DNA from: Chryseobacterium luquanense
GTDB lineage: Bacteria > Bacteroidota > Bacteroidia > Flavobacteriales > Weeksellaceae
Reading direction: 5' to 3'
Length of the DNA: 64,000 bases
NCBI RefSeq assembly: GCF_026460945.1
Contig: NZ_JAOVZV010000008.1
Location: 1-64,000 of the forward strand
The notes under the pieces: generated by a model
What the model saw: only the letters and a program-made list of their open reading frames with translations
Database searches by the model: none
Told to the model about the DNA's origin: nothing
Made by a program: the position numbers and the translations under genes
In this document: positions 37,989-46,687 of the stretch, one piece after another
Numbering within the stretch: the stretch's first letter is position 1
Layout of the letters: every line of letters begins with the position of its first letter

Positions 37989-39026
37989 CTATTTGATGAT
38001 TTCTGTCTTAAAGACTTCTTCGTAATTGTGGAAACAATTGTTTATGAAACCTTGTTCAGCCATCCATTTATCACTGTAAACCTTAGTGATATATCTTGAT
38101 CCGTGATCCGGGAAGATTAAAACTACCAAATCATTTTCTGTAAATTCGTGAGAATTAGCATATTGAATTAATCCCTGTGTAACAGCTCCGGTTGTGTAAC
38201 CTCCCATTATTGCTTCTTTCAATGCAATTTCGCGGGTTCTGTACGCAGACATTTCGTCGTTTACTCTTACGAACTCATCCACTTTATCAAAAAGAAGGGC
38301 AGAAGGAATCAAATTTTTTCCCATACCTTCAATTTGGTAAGGGTGCACATCTTCTTTGTGAATTTCTCCCGTCTCGTGGTAACTTTTTAAAATTGATCCG
38401 TCAGCATCAACACCGATAATTTTGATATCAGGATTTTTTTCTTTTAAAAATTTTGCAGAACCTGATAAAGTTCCACCAGTTCCTGTACAAGCAAAAAGGT
38501 GTGTAATTTTACCTTGTGTTTGCTCCCAAAGTTCAGGACCCGTAGTTTGATAATGTGCATCAATATTCAACTCGTTAAAGTATTGATTGATATACACAGA
38601 ATTTGGAGTTTCAGCGGCAATTCTTTTTGCTACTTCATAATATGATCTTGGGTCATTCGCAGGCACATTCGCAGGACATACATAAACTGTTGCACCAAGA
38701 GCTTTAAGATAAGCAATCTTCTCAGGTTTTGTTTTGTCGCTCACCGCCAAAATACATTTGTATCCTTTAATGATGCAAACCATAGCAAGTGAAAAACCTG
38801 TATTTCCGGAAGTGGTCTCTACAACTACAGAATCTTCCTTTAATAAACCTTTTTTCTCAGCGTTTTCTATAATATGAAGTGCGATTCTATCTTTAGTGGA
38901 ATGTCCAGGATTATATGACTCTAACTTGGCATAAATGATTGCAGGTATTTCTTTTGTGACGGTATTTAATTTTACCAAAGGAGTACTCCCAATCAAGCCA
39001 AGAATATTATCGTAAACATTACTCAT
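37989..39026 (-). CDS. capA: cysteine synthase / cystathionine beta-synthase-like PLP enzyme, probable cysteate synthase (CapA-like)
   Basis: A 345-residue fold-type II PLP enzyme. The PLP lysine is Lys45 in NPGHSTKDR, and the phosphate-cup motif is TTSGNTG (71-77) with GTGGTLSG later. The C-terminal LIFPDHGSRYITKVYSDKWM resembles cystathionine beta-synthase more than CysK. Capnocytophaga CapA, which makes cysteate from O-phosphoserine and sulphite, is reported to be close to cystathionine beta-synthase. Together with the neighbouring alpha-oxoamine synthase, this role is favoured; ordinary cysteine synthase is the alternative. Confidence 0.75.
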   Translation of the reverse strand: MSNVYDNILGLIGSTPLVKLNTVTKEIPAIIYAKLESYNPGHSTKDRIALHIIENAEKKGLLKEDSVVVETTSGNTGFSLAMVCIIKGYKCILAVSDKTKPEKIAYLKALGATVYVCPANVPANDPRSYYEVAKRIAAETPNSVYINQYFNELNIDAHYQTTGPELWEQTQGKITHLFACTGTGGTLSGSAKFLKEKNPDIKIIGVDADGSILKSYHETGEIHKEDVHPYQIEGMGKNLIPSALLFDKVDEFVRVNDEMSAYRTREIALKEAIMGGYTTGAVTQGLIQYANSHEFTENDLVVLIFPDHGSRYITKVYSDKWMAEQGFINNCFHNYEEVFKTEIIK

Positions 39027-39057
39027 TATTTGTTATTTTTCAATAAAAATCTGACCG

Positions 39058-39065
39058 CAAAAATA
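39058..39065 (-). promoter_or_regulatory. -7 promoter box (TATTTTTG) for capA-like gene
   Basis: On the minus strand TATTTTTG matches TAnnTTTG, 31 bp before the start codon. Confidence 0.45.
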
Positions 39066-39248
39066 CAAAAAAATAAATTATTTTTAAACTTTTAGTTCAT
39101 TTTAAGTTCGCAAATTATATAAATACGTGATTTATTTTTGCTTTCAGCTATCCGAAGTACGCAAAAACTACGCCGATTTTTTTAAATTTTGTTAAAATCA
39201 ATATAAACTAATCTAAAAACCTTATTTTCGCATAATTGATTTTATACT

Positions 39249-42200
39249 ATGAAAAACTGGACTTTTAGGCAATGGAACACCGTTCTCGGATGGGTGACTT
39301 TCGTCATTGCATTTTTCACGTACTTATCGACCATAGAACCCAACTTTAGTTTTTGGGATTGTGGTGAATACATTTCTTCAGCAGTAAAATTAGAAGTAAC
39401 TCATGCTCCCGGAGCGGCATTATTTCAAATTGTGGGAGCAGTAGCTGCCATTTTTGCTTTAGGTAAGGGTGAAAATTATTCAATCGTTATCAATGCAATG
39501 TCTGCATTATTCAGTGCATTTACAATTTTGTTTCTGTTCTGGACGATTACTCATTTTGTAAGAAGGCTTCTGAACAAAGATTTTGAAGAAATTACAAGAC
39601 ATCAGGAAACTTCAATCCTTTTCGCAGGAGTAATTGGTGCTTTATGTTTCACTTTTTCAGATACTTTTTGGTTTTCTGCGGTGGAAGGTGAAGTTTATTC
39701 AATGGCGTCTATGTTTATTGCGCTTTTGGTTTGGTTAATTACTAAATGGGAAAATGAATATCTGGAGAGAGATAACGAAAGATGGATTATTTTAATTTTC
39801 TTTATTTTAGGACTTTCTGTGGGAGTTCATATGATGGGAATGCTTGCAATTCCTGCCGTATGTTTAGTATATTATGCAAGAAACTACAAATTTACTTGGT
39901 TAAATTTCCTTTGGGCAAACTTAATCACTTTAGGAATATTAATTTTAGTTTTTAAAATTATTTTCCCGGTAATTATGTCATTATTCGGAAAATTAGAAAT
40001 ATTCTTCGTGAATGGTTTAGGACTTCCTTTCCACTCAGGAACGATTGCCGGCTTTATCATTATGGTTGCGCTTTGTTATTTCATAATTAAATATGCGAGA
40101 CAAGCGAAGAAAAATATTTTCCAGACTGTAGCTTTATCGGTAGTTTATATGATTATTGGTTTTTCTTGTTGGATGGTAATTCCGATCAGAGCAAATGCAA
40201 ATCCGCCAATGAACCTTAATGATCCGGATACTGCAATTGGTATGCTTGATTATTATAACAGAGAACAGTATGGAGACTGGCCAACAATTTACGGTCAAAA
40301 CTACACCGCTTTCTTAGATGCAAACGGAATTCAGAAGAACGAGGACGGAAGTTTTAAAACAACCAAAACGGGAGAAGTTTACGAAAAAGACGAAAAAGCG
40401 GGTACTTACAGAAAAACAAGTGAGCGTTTTAACTATGTTTTCGACAAATCTCATGTAAGTTTAATGCCGAGAATGTTCAATGACGATAAAGATGTAATGG
40501 CTAATTACATTTCTATGTACGGAGCGCCGGATTTTAAATTTAACTATGCTAATGAAGATATTGCAGATAGTCCTGAAGCAGAAGAAATCTTTAAAGAACT
40601 TAGAGCTAAATATGAAGACGGATCTATTACTGCTGCAGATTATTTAAAAGTAAGACCTTATAATTTAATTACAGTTCAGAAGCCTTCTTTGGCTCAGAAT
40701 ATGGAATATTTTATTTCATTTCAAAATGGATATTACTTCCTTAGATATTTGATGTGGAATTATGTTGGAAGACAGAATGACCTTGAAGGAAACAGTGAAA
40801 ATACAAAAGGAAACTGGATTTCCGGAATTGCTCCAATCGATAATGCACTTTGGGGAAATCAGGATGCAATGCCTGCAAAATTCAAAAACGAAAGTACTGT
40901 AGCTTTCTTCTTTTTACCGCTACTTTTAGGGATTTTAGGATGTTATTTCCAGTTTAGCAGAGACTTCGGAAGATTCTACGCTATTTTGTCTTTATTTATT
41001 TTAACAAGTGTCGGAATTATTTTCTATACAGGAGTTAAACCTTTCGAGCCAAGAGAAAGAGATTACGCAATGGTGGGATCATTCTACGCATTTGCCATTT
41101 GGATTGGTTTGGGAGCAGGAGCTATTCTGTGGTATTTACAATCTAAAGTAAAGTCAAACGCTGCAAATATAGGTTTTGGAGTTATTTTATTGGGAGTTCC
41201 TTTTATGATGGGATTCCAGAATTATAATGTTCATGACAGAAGCAATAGATATACGGCTTACGATTATTCTTATTCAGTATTAAAATCATTACCAAAAGAA
41301 GATATTTTATTTGTTTACGGAGACAATGATACGTATCCGGTTTGGGCAATGCAGGAAACTGAAAGATTCCGTGATGATGTGAAAGTGGTGAACTTTACTT
41401 TGCTTTCAACGCCTTGGAATATTGATCAGGTAAAAAGAAAAACATATAATGCGAATGCAATTCCAAGTCAGCTTTCTCACGAAGATTACAGAGATGGTGT
41501 AAACGACCAAATCTATTTGATGAAAAACAACGATTGGAAAAATATTATTGCTAATCTTCAACAAGCCGGAGCTCCGGAAAGTGCAATTGCTCCATTCCAG
41601 AAATATCTGGTGAAGGATTCCATGACTTTGAAAGAGGCAATGGATTTTATTAAAACTAAATCTCCTGAAAAAGATGAAGTTCTAAAAATGATTTTTGGAG
41701 AAGAGCGTTATGACAAATATAATTTCCTTCCGGTGAATAAATTTGTAATTCCTGTAAACAAAGCGAATGCTGTAAAAGCGGGAATCATTAATGCTTCAGA
41801 TCTTCCAAATACTGTGGATTATATTACGGTTGATTATAAAGCGGGAACTTTATATAAGAACAACTTGATGATGTTTGATATTTTGGCAAATTTCGACTGG
41901 AAAAGACCAATCAATTTCTCTTCAGGAGGGGTTTATGATAAAGAAAATATCTTTTATCTAGATGAATATCTTCAGTTTGACGGTTTCAGTTACCGATTGG
42001 TTCCGATTCGTACGCCGAGAAGTTCAGATGGGGAAATGGGAAGAGTAGATGCTAACTCATTATATAATGTTGTAAAAAACTTCAGATGGGGTAATTTCAA
42101 AGATTTGAATGTACATTTTGACGAGACTGCAACTTCAAATATTATGAGCTACAGAAGTTCAGCAAGTAGAGCAGCAGCTGCATTAGCATTATCAGGACAA

Positions 42201-42734
42201 AAAGCAAAAGCTTTGGAAATATTAGATATTGCAGCAAAAGAAATTCCTGCTGAAAAATACAATGATCCTCGTTCTTTAAGCTCAATGGTTTATGGATATA
42301 TCGTTGCCGGACAAGAAGAAAAAGGATTAAAATTGGCTGAAGTTCTTAAAAAAGGAATTTTTGAAGAATATGATTATTACTTAACATTAAGCAAGGCTGA
42401 ACAAAGATTTGTTGGAAGAGCTTTAGGATCAAAACCAATGGAATATTCGTTAGTTGTGACTTCAGTTACCGATGCTTACAAGAAATTAGGGCAGAACGAA
42501 AAAGCTTATAATTATTTAGTGAAATCTATTGAACCTATTGACAAGAAATTTAATGTTTTCATTAAAGATCTTCAGCAAATGGGCAAAGAAAAAGCAATGA
42601 AAGAATCTGAAAACGTACAGCGAATCACACCTTTCTATCAATATTTATTTGATGTGATGGAACCATTTGATTCTACTTACTCTAAAGAAAAAGAAGATCA
42701 GATTACCACTGCAATTATCAAAGCAACACAATAA
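39249..42734 (+). CDS. large DUF2723 membrane protein
   Basis: A 1161-residue protein. The N-terminal roughly 300 residues hold about seven membrane segments starting with a DUF2723 signature (FWDCGEYISSAVKLEVTHAP). Further membrane segments follow near residues 555-660, then a soluble C-terminal region with helical repeats (AAALALSGQKAKALEILDIA). DUF2723 proteins resemble GT-C/PMT-type glycosyltransferases that use lipid-linked sugars. The Asp in FWDCGEY is in the position of the catalytic loop. The partner gene downstream also looks GT-C-like, but a terminator separates them. Confidence 0.8.
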   Translation: MKNWTFRQWNTVLGWVTFVIAFFTYLSTIEPNFSFWDCGEYISSAVKLEVTHAPGAALFQIVGAVAAIFALGKGENYSIVINAMSALFSAFTILFLFWTITHFVRRLLNKDFEEITRHQETSILFAGVIGALCFTFSDTFWFSAVEGEVYSMASMFIALLVWLITKWENEYLERDNERWIILIFFILGLSVGVHMMGMLAIPAVCLVYYARNYKFTWLNFLWANLITLGILILVFKIIFPVIMSLFGKLEIFFVNGLGLPFHSGTIAGFIIMVALCYFIIKYARQAKKNIFQTVALSVVYMIIGFSCWMVIPIRANANPPMNLNDPDTAIGMLDYYNREQYGDWPTIYGQNYTAFLDANGIQKNEDGSFKTTKTGEVYEKDEKAGTYRKTSERFNYVFDKSHVSLMPRMFNDDKDVMANYISMYGAPDFKFNYANEDIADSPEAEEIFKELRAKYEDGSITAADYLKVRPYNLITVQKPSLAQNMEYFISFQNGYYFLRYLMWNYVGRQNDLEGNSENTKGNWISGIAPIDNALWGNQDAMPAKFKNESTVAFFFLPLLLGILGCYFQFSRDFGRFYAILSLFILTSVGIIFYTGVKPFEPRERDYAMVGSFYAFAIWIGLGAGAILWYLQSKVKSNAANIGFGVILLGVPFMMGFQNYNVHDRSNRYTAYDYSYSVLKSLPKEDILFVYGDNDTYPVWAMQETERFRDDVKVVNFTLLSTPWNIDQVKRKTYNANAIPSQLSHEDYRDGVNDQIYLMKNNDWKNIIANLQQAGAPESAIAPFQKYLVKDSMTLKEAMDFIKTKSPEKDEVLKMIFGEERYDKYNFLPVNKFVIPVNKANAVKAGIINASDLPNTVDYITVDYKAGTLYKNNLMMFDILANFDWKRPINFSSGGVYDKENIFYLDEYLQFDGFSYRLVPIRTPRSSDGEMGRVDANSLYNVVKNFRWGNFKDLNVHFDETATSNIMSYRSSASRAAAALALSGQKAKALEILDIAAKEIPAEKYNDPRSLSSMVYGYIVAGQEEKGLKLAEVLKKGIFEEYDYYLTLSKAEQRFVGRALGSKPMEYSLVVTSVTDAYKKLGQNEKAYNYLVKSIEPIDKKFNVFIKDLQQMGKEKAMKESENVQRITPFYQYLFDVMEPFDSTYSKEKEDQITTAIIKATQ

Positions 42735-42745
42735 AATAGATACTT

Positions 42746-42773
42746 AAAACGGAACTTCGGTTCCGTTTTTTTT
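42746..42773 (+). terminator. terminator with UUCG tetraloop
   Basis: AAAACGGAAC (42746-42755), loop TTCG, then GTTCCGTTTT and more T: a perfect stem with an extra-stable loop. Confidence 0.9.
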
Positions 42774-42799
42774 GTGTTGATATTCCTGAAATTTAGAAT

Positions 42800-42807
42800 T
42801 ATATTTG
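42800..42807 (+). promoter_or_regulatory. -7 promoter box (TATATTTG)
   Basis: TATATTTG matches TAnnTTTG, 18 bp before the start codon of the GT-C-like gene. Confidence 0.5.
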
Positions 42808-42825
42808 TGCAACTAAAAAAACGCA

Positions 42826-44316
42826 ATGGCTGAATCTCAAAACAAGAATCTCCCAATCTACGCTGTATTTTTTGCAATCATTGCAAAGCTTTATTTTCTA
42901 TTGACGCACCACATTCAGGAGGATGCTTTCATCACTTGGCGAGTTGCTCAAAATCTGATGGATTATGGGGTGATTGGTTTCAATGGAGATACAAAAATAT
43001 CGGCATCAACAACGCATTTGTATGTTTTCGTTTCCTATATTTTCAATCTGATTTTCGGGAAAGAAAATTTTATTGAGCCGTTGCTTATATTTAATACAGC
43101 ACTTTTTACAATTGGAAGTTTATTTCTGTCTCATGTTTTGTTCAAAAACAATTGGCATAAAGCGATTTTCATCTTTTTATTTGGGATTTTGCCGCCATCA
43201 ATAAAAATTTCAATTCTTGGAATGGAATACGGAATTCTGTTTTTCCTTGAAATGGCTTTACTATATTATGGCTTTAAAAAAGAGAAAAAATGGGCATTTC
43301 TTTTACTTTCAACTTTGATTTTATTTACCAGAATTGATACCGTAATTTTCCTTGGAATTGTATTTTTAGTTGACATTTTCTGGAATAAAAAAATAAGATG
43401 GAGTTATATTTTAGGTGGAATTTTGGGGGTTGTAGTTTGTGTTTCGTTCAATTGGTTTTACTTTGGTGAATTGGTAAATAATACGATTGTTGCTAAAAAA
43501 TTGGCTTACGACAAGGTTTATACTTTATATCAAAATTTCGAATATTTCAGATTAAATTATGGAAACTTTTGGGGAATGCTAAAATTACCTGGAAACTTTA
43601 ATCCAGTTACAATCGTTATTATTCTTTTTGAATTGCTTTGTTTTATTTATTTAATCAGGCAACGAAATAAAAGAAATTACTTTTTATGGATCATTTTTCT
43701 ATTTGCATGGTCAAAACAGATTATTTTCCTTTCTCAAAAAAGCCTTTTCGATTGGTATTATTGGGTTCCGCAGATCTTACTTTTCGTTCCGATTTTAATT
43801 TTTGTATTAGAGCAGAAAGTAAAAAGAAATATTTGGTTGACTTTGTTAATTTTAATCTATATTTTACCAATGTTGGCTTTTCAAACAATACATTCTATCG
43901 CAACAGGAAATGGTGAGTGGAATTACAGAAGATCAATCGGGTTATTTCTAAATACCTACGAAAAAGATAAAAAACAATGGATTTTGCTGGAACCGGCTGG
44001 TTATGTTCCGTATTTTTCAGGCTTAAAAACGATTGATGAAGTGGGTTTGGTCGACAAACAAATTCAAAAGGAAATTATAAAAGACAAACCTCATTATTGG
44101 TTAAACACCGTTAAAAACAGAAAACCAAAATATTTACTTTCGTACAATAATCTATTTGAAGGAAAAGATGCAGAATATTATAAAGAGAATTACCGACTTC
44201 TGAATGAATTTAGAATAAATAATTATCTAAAAAGTCAATATTCGATTTTAGAAAAAATTTATAAACTGAAACCTTCAGGAACAGACTATAATTTATATGA
44301 AAAAATTAAAAAATAA
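42826..44316 (+). CDS. multipass membrane protein, GT-C glycosyltransferase-like
   Basis: A 496-residue protein with about ten or more membrane segments. The first loop holds EDAFITWRVAQNLMDYGVIG followed by FNGDTKISASTTHLY. This is the pattern (acidic pair, aromatic, Asn-Leu, Gly, then Ser/Thr) of arabinofuranosyltransferase-like and related lipid-dependent glycosyltransferases, and EDA may be catalytic. The C-terminal 150 residues are soluble. The substrate, probably a cell-envelope glycan, is unknown. It has its own promoter. Confidence 0.65.
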   Translation: MAESQNKNLPIYAVFFAIIAKLYFLLTHHIQEDAFITWRVAQNLMDYGVIGFNGDTKISASTTHLYVFVSYIFNLIFGKENFIEPLLIFNTALFTIGSLFLSHVLFKNNWHKAIFIFLFGILPPSIKISILGMEYGILFFLEMALLYYGFKKEKKWAFLLLSTLILFTRIDTVIFLGIVFLVDIFWNKKIRWSYILGGILGVVVCVSFNWFYFGELVNNTIVAKKLAYDKVYTLYQNFEYFRLNYGNFWGMLKLPGNFNPVTIVIILFELLCFIYLIRQRNKRNYFLWIIFLFAWSKQIIFLSQKSLFDWYYWVPQILLFVPILIFVLEQKVKRNIWLTLLILIYILPMLAFQTIHSIATGNGEWNYRRSIGLFLNTYEKDKKQWILLEPAGYVPYFSGLKTIDEVGLVDKQIQKEIIKDKPHYWLNTVKNRKPKYLLSYNNLFEGKDAEYYKENYRLLNEFRINNYLKSQYSILEKIYKLKPSGTDYNLYEKIKK

Positions 44317-44430
44317 TGTGACTTAAAGATGGATTTTGGGAGCTTAAAGTTTTACAATTACGAAAATTCTTCATCTCTAAAACACTACAACTCTCAAACT
44401 CAATATTAACCTCAATCTCAACTTAAATTA

Positions 44431-44955
44431 ATGAAATACTGTGCTTTTCTACGCGGAGTCAACGTAAAAGGAACCAATATGAAAATGGCAGAAGTCTGTC
44501 AGGTTTTCAAAAATGCCGGAATGGAAAATGTAAGCTCGGTTTTAGCGTCGGGAAATATTATTTTCAGTTCCGATAAAAATGCAAAAGACTTAAAAGAAAT
44601 TCTAGAAAAAGCAATGTCTGATTACTTTAACTATGAAGCTTTTCTTTTTGTTAAAAATTCAGAAGAAACAGAATTGTTTTGGACTAAAAATCCATTTGAA
44701 AAAAATGAAGCCTTTCATACTTATGCATTTGTTGGAAACGAAAATGTAGAAAATGTTCTGATGAAAGAATTTGAAAGTGCTTCAAAAACAGAAAACGAGA
44801 AAGGCGAAATCGTTAACAATATATTCTATTGGCAGATTCCTAAAGGAAATACACTAGATTCAAGTTTTGGAAAAATTTTAGGTAAAAAAAGTCTGAAAGA
44901 TCAGTTTACCAGCAGAAATATCAATACTTTTGAGAAGATTTTAAAGAAATTTTAA
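44431..44955 (+). CDS. DUF1697-family protein
   Basis: A 174-residue protein. The N-terminus MKYCAFLRGVNVKGTNMKMA and the strand VSSVLASGNIIFSS are the DUF1697 signature (uncharacterised, ferredoxin-like halves). No catalytic residues recognised. Upstream 114 bp contain a C/T-patterned stretch but no clear promoter. The next gene begins 10 bp later, starting a run of three close genes ending in kdsA. Confidence 0.85.
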   Translation: MKYCAFLRGVNVKGTNMKMAEVCQVFKNAGMENVSSVLASGNIIFSSDKNAKDLKEILEKAMSDYFNYEAFLFVKNSEETELFWTKNPFEKNEAFHTYAFVGNENVENVLMKEFESASKTENEKGEIVNNIFYWQIPKGNTLDSSFGKILGKKSLKDQFTSRNINTFEKILKKF

Positions 44956-44965
44956 AAACACACTT

Positions 44966-45838
44966 ATGAAAAAAATATTTATCAGTTCATTTTTAGTTTT
45001 AAGCTTGCTTGCTAGTTCGCAAACAGTTTCAGACTTAAAATTTGATTCTAATGTTGTAGATTCAGAAAATTCTTATGTTGCATTACCTAAGAAAGAAGCT
45101 GAGACAAAATTTAGTTATGGTTTTATTTATTACGATGAAATGGCGGGATATTCATTTAGAAGTTTAGGAGATTTGGTTGAAGAAAATGGAAAGCTGAAAG
45201 TTACAACTGATGAATTTCATAAAACCTCAATGTTGACTTCAAGAATAGGTAATTTTAATCTTAAAACAGCCAAACTCAGTAATGATGTTGTGAAAAAACT
45301 AAATTTAGAGTCTCCTCCAAAATGGATGGAATTTTACAAGAGTTCTAAGCCTGAAAATGAAAAGCAATTAAGCAGAGCAAGTGGACTTAATGGAGCCAAC
45401 TTTCCTCAACTGGCATTGCCAAAACTTTTAGAACTTTATAAAAATAATTTTAAGACAGAAGCGTTATATTTTGAATTGATTTTTTCGTATAATGCAATGG
45501 GAAAATTTGCAGATGCTGAAAAGATTTGTACTGAAGCTATAAAGAATAAAAAAGCTGATGATTTAGTAAAGAAAGAATATATTTATGCACTTGTGCATCA
45601 AGAAAAATTAAAAGAAGCAGATGTTTTTTTAACACAAAATCTATCTACTTTTAAAACAGATAATAATAAAATTGAGGCGATAATTAATACAGTAGCAGCA
45701 AGTGCTCAGAATAATAATTTAGGAATTGCTGAGAAATGGTTGAAAGAACTAAAATCTCAACCCAATACGAATCGTTATCAAAGGAATATCGATCAATTAG
45801 AAAGTATAATTAAAGAAAAACAAAGTAAAATTCAATGA
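44966..45838 (+). CDS. secreted hypothetical protein with TPR-like helices
   Basis: A 290-residue protein with a signal peptide (residues 1-18, LLASSQ). The first half is beta-rich (FSYGFIYYDEMAGYSFRSLG). The second half carries paired helices typical of TPR repeats (YFELIFSYNAMGKFADAEKI, YIYALVHQEKLKEADVFL). Its stop overlaps the kdsA start by 4 bp (ATGA), showing translational coupling. Function unknown. Confidence 0.65.
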   Translation: MKKIFISSFLVLSLLASSQTVSDLKFDSNVVDSENSYVALPKKEAETKFSYGFIYYDEMAGYSFRSLGDLVEENGKLKVTTDEFHKTSMLTSRIGNFNLKTAKLSNDVVKKLNLESPPKWMEFYKSSKPENEKQLSRASGLNGANFPQLALPKLLELYKNNFKTEALYFELIFSYNAMGKFADAEKICTEAIKNKKADDLVKKEYIYALVHQEKLKEADVFLTQNLSTFKTDNNKIEAIINTVAASAQNNNLGIAEKWLKELKSQPNTNRYQRNIDQLESIIKEKQSKIQ

Positions 45839-46644
45839 TTCAACATTTAGATAACATACAACACAAAGACTCCAAAAACTTTTTTTTAATTGCCGGACCT
45901 TGCATTATTGAAGGCGAAGATATGGCTTTAAGAATTGCCGAGAAAGTAATTGAACTGACCAATAAATATAATATTCCGTATATTTTCAAAGGAAGTTTTA
46001 AAAAAGCGAATAGAAGCAGAGTAGATTCTTTCACAACCATAGGTGAAGAAAAATCTTTGGAAATCCTTAAAAAAGTAGGAGAGACTTTCAATATTCCGAC
46101 AACGACAGACATTCACGAAAATGAGCACGCTGCTTTAGCTGCACAATATGTGGATGTTCTTCAGATTCCTGCGTTTTTGGTTCGTCAGACAGATCTTTTG
46201 GTTGCTGCAGCAGAAACAGGAAAATGTGTAACGTTGAAAAAAGGGCAATTCCTTTCTCCGGAATCAATGAAATTTGCGGTTCAGAAAATTACAGATTCAA
46301 ACAACGAAAAAGTTGCAATTATTGAAAGAGGAAATTCTTTCGGATATTCAGATTTAATCGTTGATTACAGAGGAATTCCTACAATGAGAAATTATGCACC
46401 GGTAATTTTGGATGTAACGCATTCTTTGCAACAACCCAACCAAAGTTCGGGAGTTACAGGAGGAAGACCAGATTTAATCGAAACAATTGCAAAAGCTGGA
46501 ATTGTAGTAGGAGCAGACGGACTTTTCATTGAAACGCATCCAACTCCTGAAACAGCACTTTCAGACGGCGCAAATATGTTAAGACTGGATTTATTGGAAG
46601 ATTTATTACAAAAACTCACAAGAGTAAGAGAATCTATACTATAA
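45835..46644 (+). CDS. kdsA: 3-deoxy-8-phosphooctulonate synthase
   Basis: Condenses phosphoenolpyruvate with arabinose 5-phosphate to Kdo 8-phosphate for lipopolysaccharide. The 269-residue protein shows FLIAGPCIIEGEDMALRIAE, the substrate-binding FKGSFKKANRSR, TTDIHE and the C-terminal ADGLFIETHPTPETALSDGA. It overlaps the upstream gene by 4 bp and is followed 43 bp later by a TonB receptor. Confidence 0.97.
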   Translation: MIQHLDNIQHKDSKNFFLIAGPCIIEGEDMALRIAEKVIELTNKYNIPYIFKGSFKKANRSRVDSFTTIGEEKSLEILKKVGETFNIPTTTDIHENEHAALAAQYVDVLQIPAFLVRQTDLLVAAAETGKCVTLKKGQFLSPESMKFAVQKITDSNNEKVAIIERGNSFGYSDLIVDYRGIPTMRNYAPVILDVTHSLQQPNQSSGVTGGRPDLIETIAKAGIVVGADGLFIETHPTPETALSDGANMLRLDLLEDLLQKLTRVRESIL

Positions 46645-46687
46645 TTGTTAAAAAATACTTAATTTTAGAAATTCTAAATAATTCCTT

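Noticed and set aside
44317..44430. C/T-patterned stretch (CTCAAACTCA, CCTCAATCTCAACTT) before the DUF1697 gene
   Set aside because: Low-complexity spacer without defined repeat unit or promoter match.
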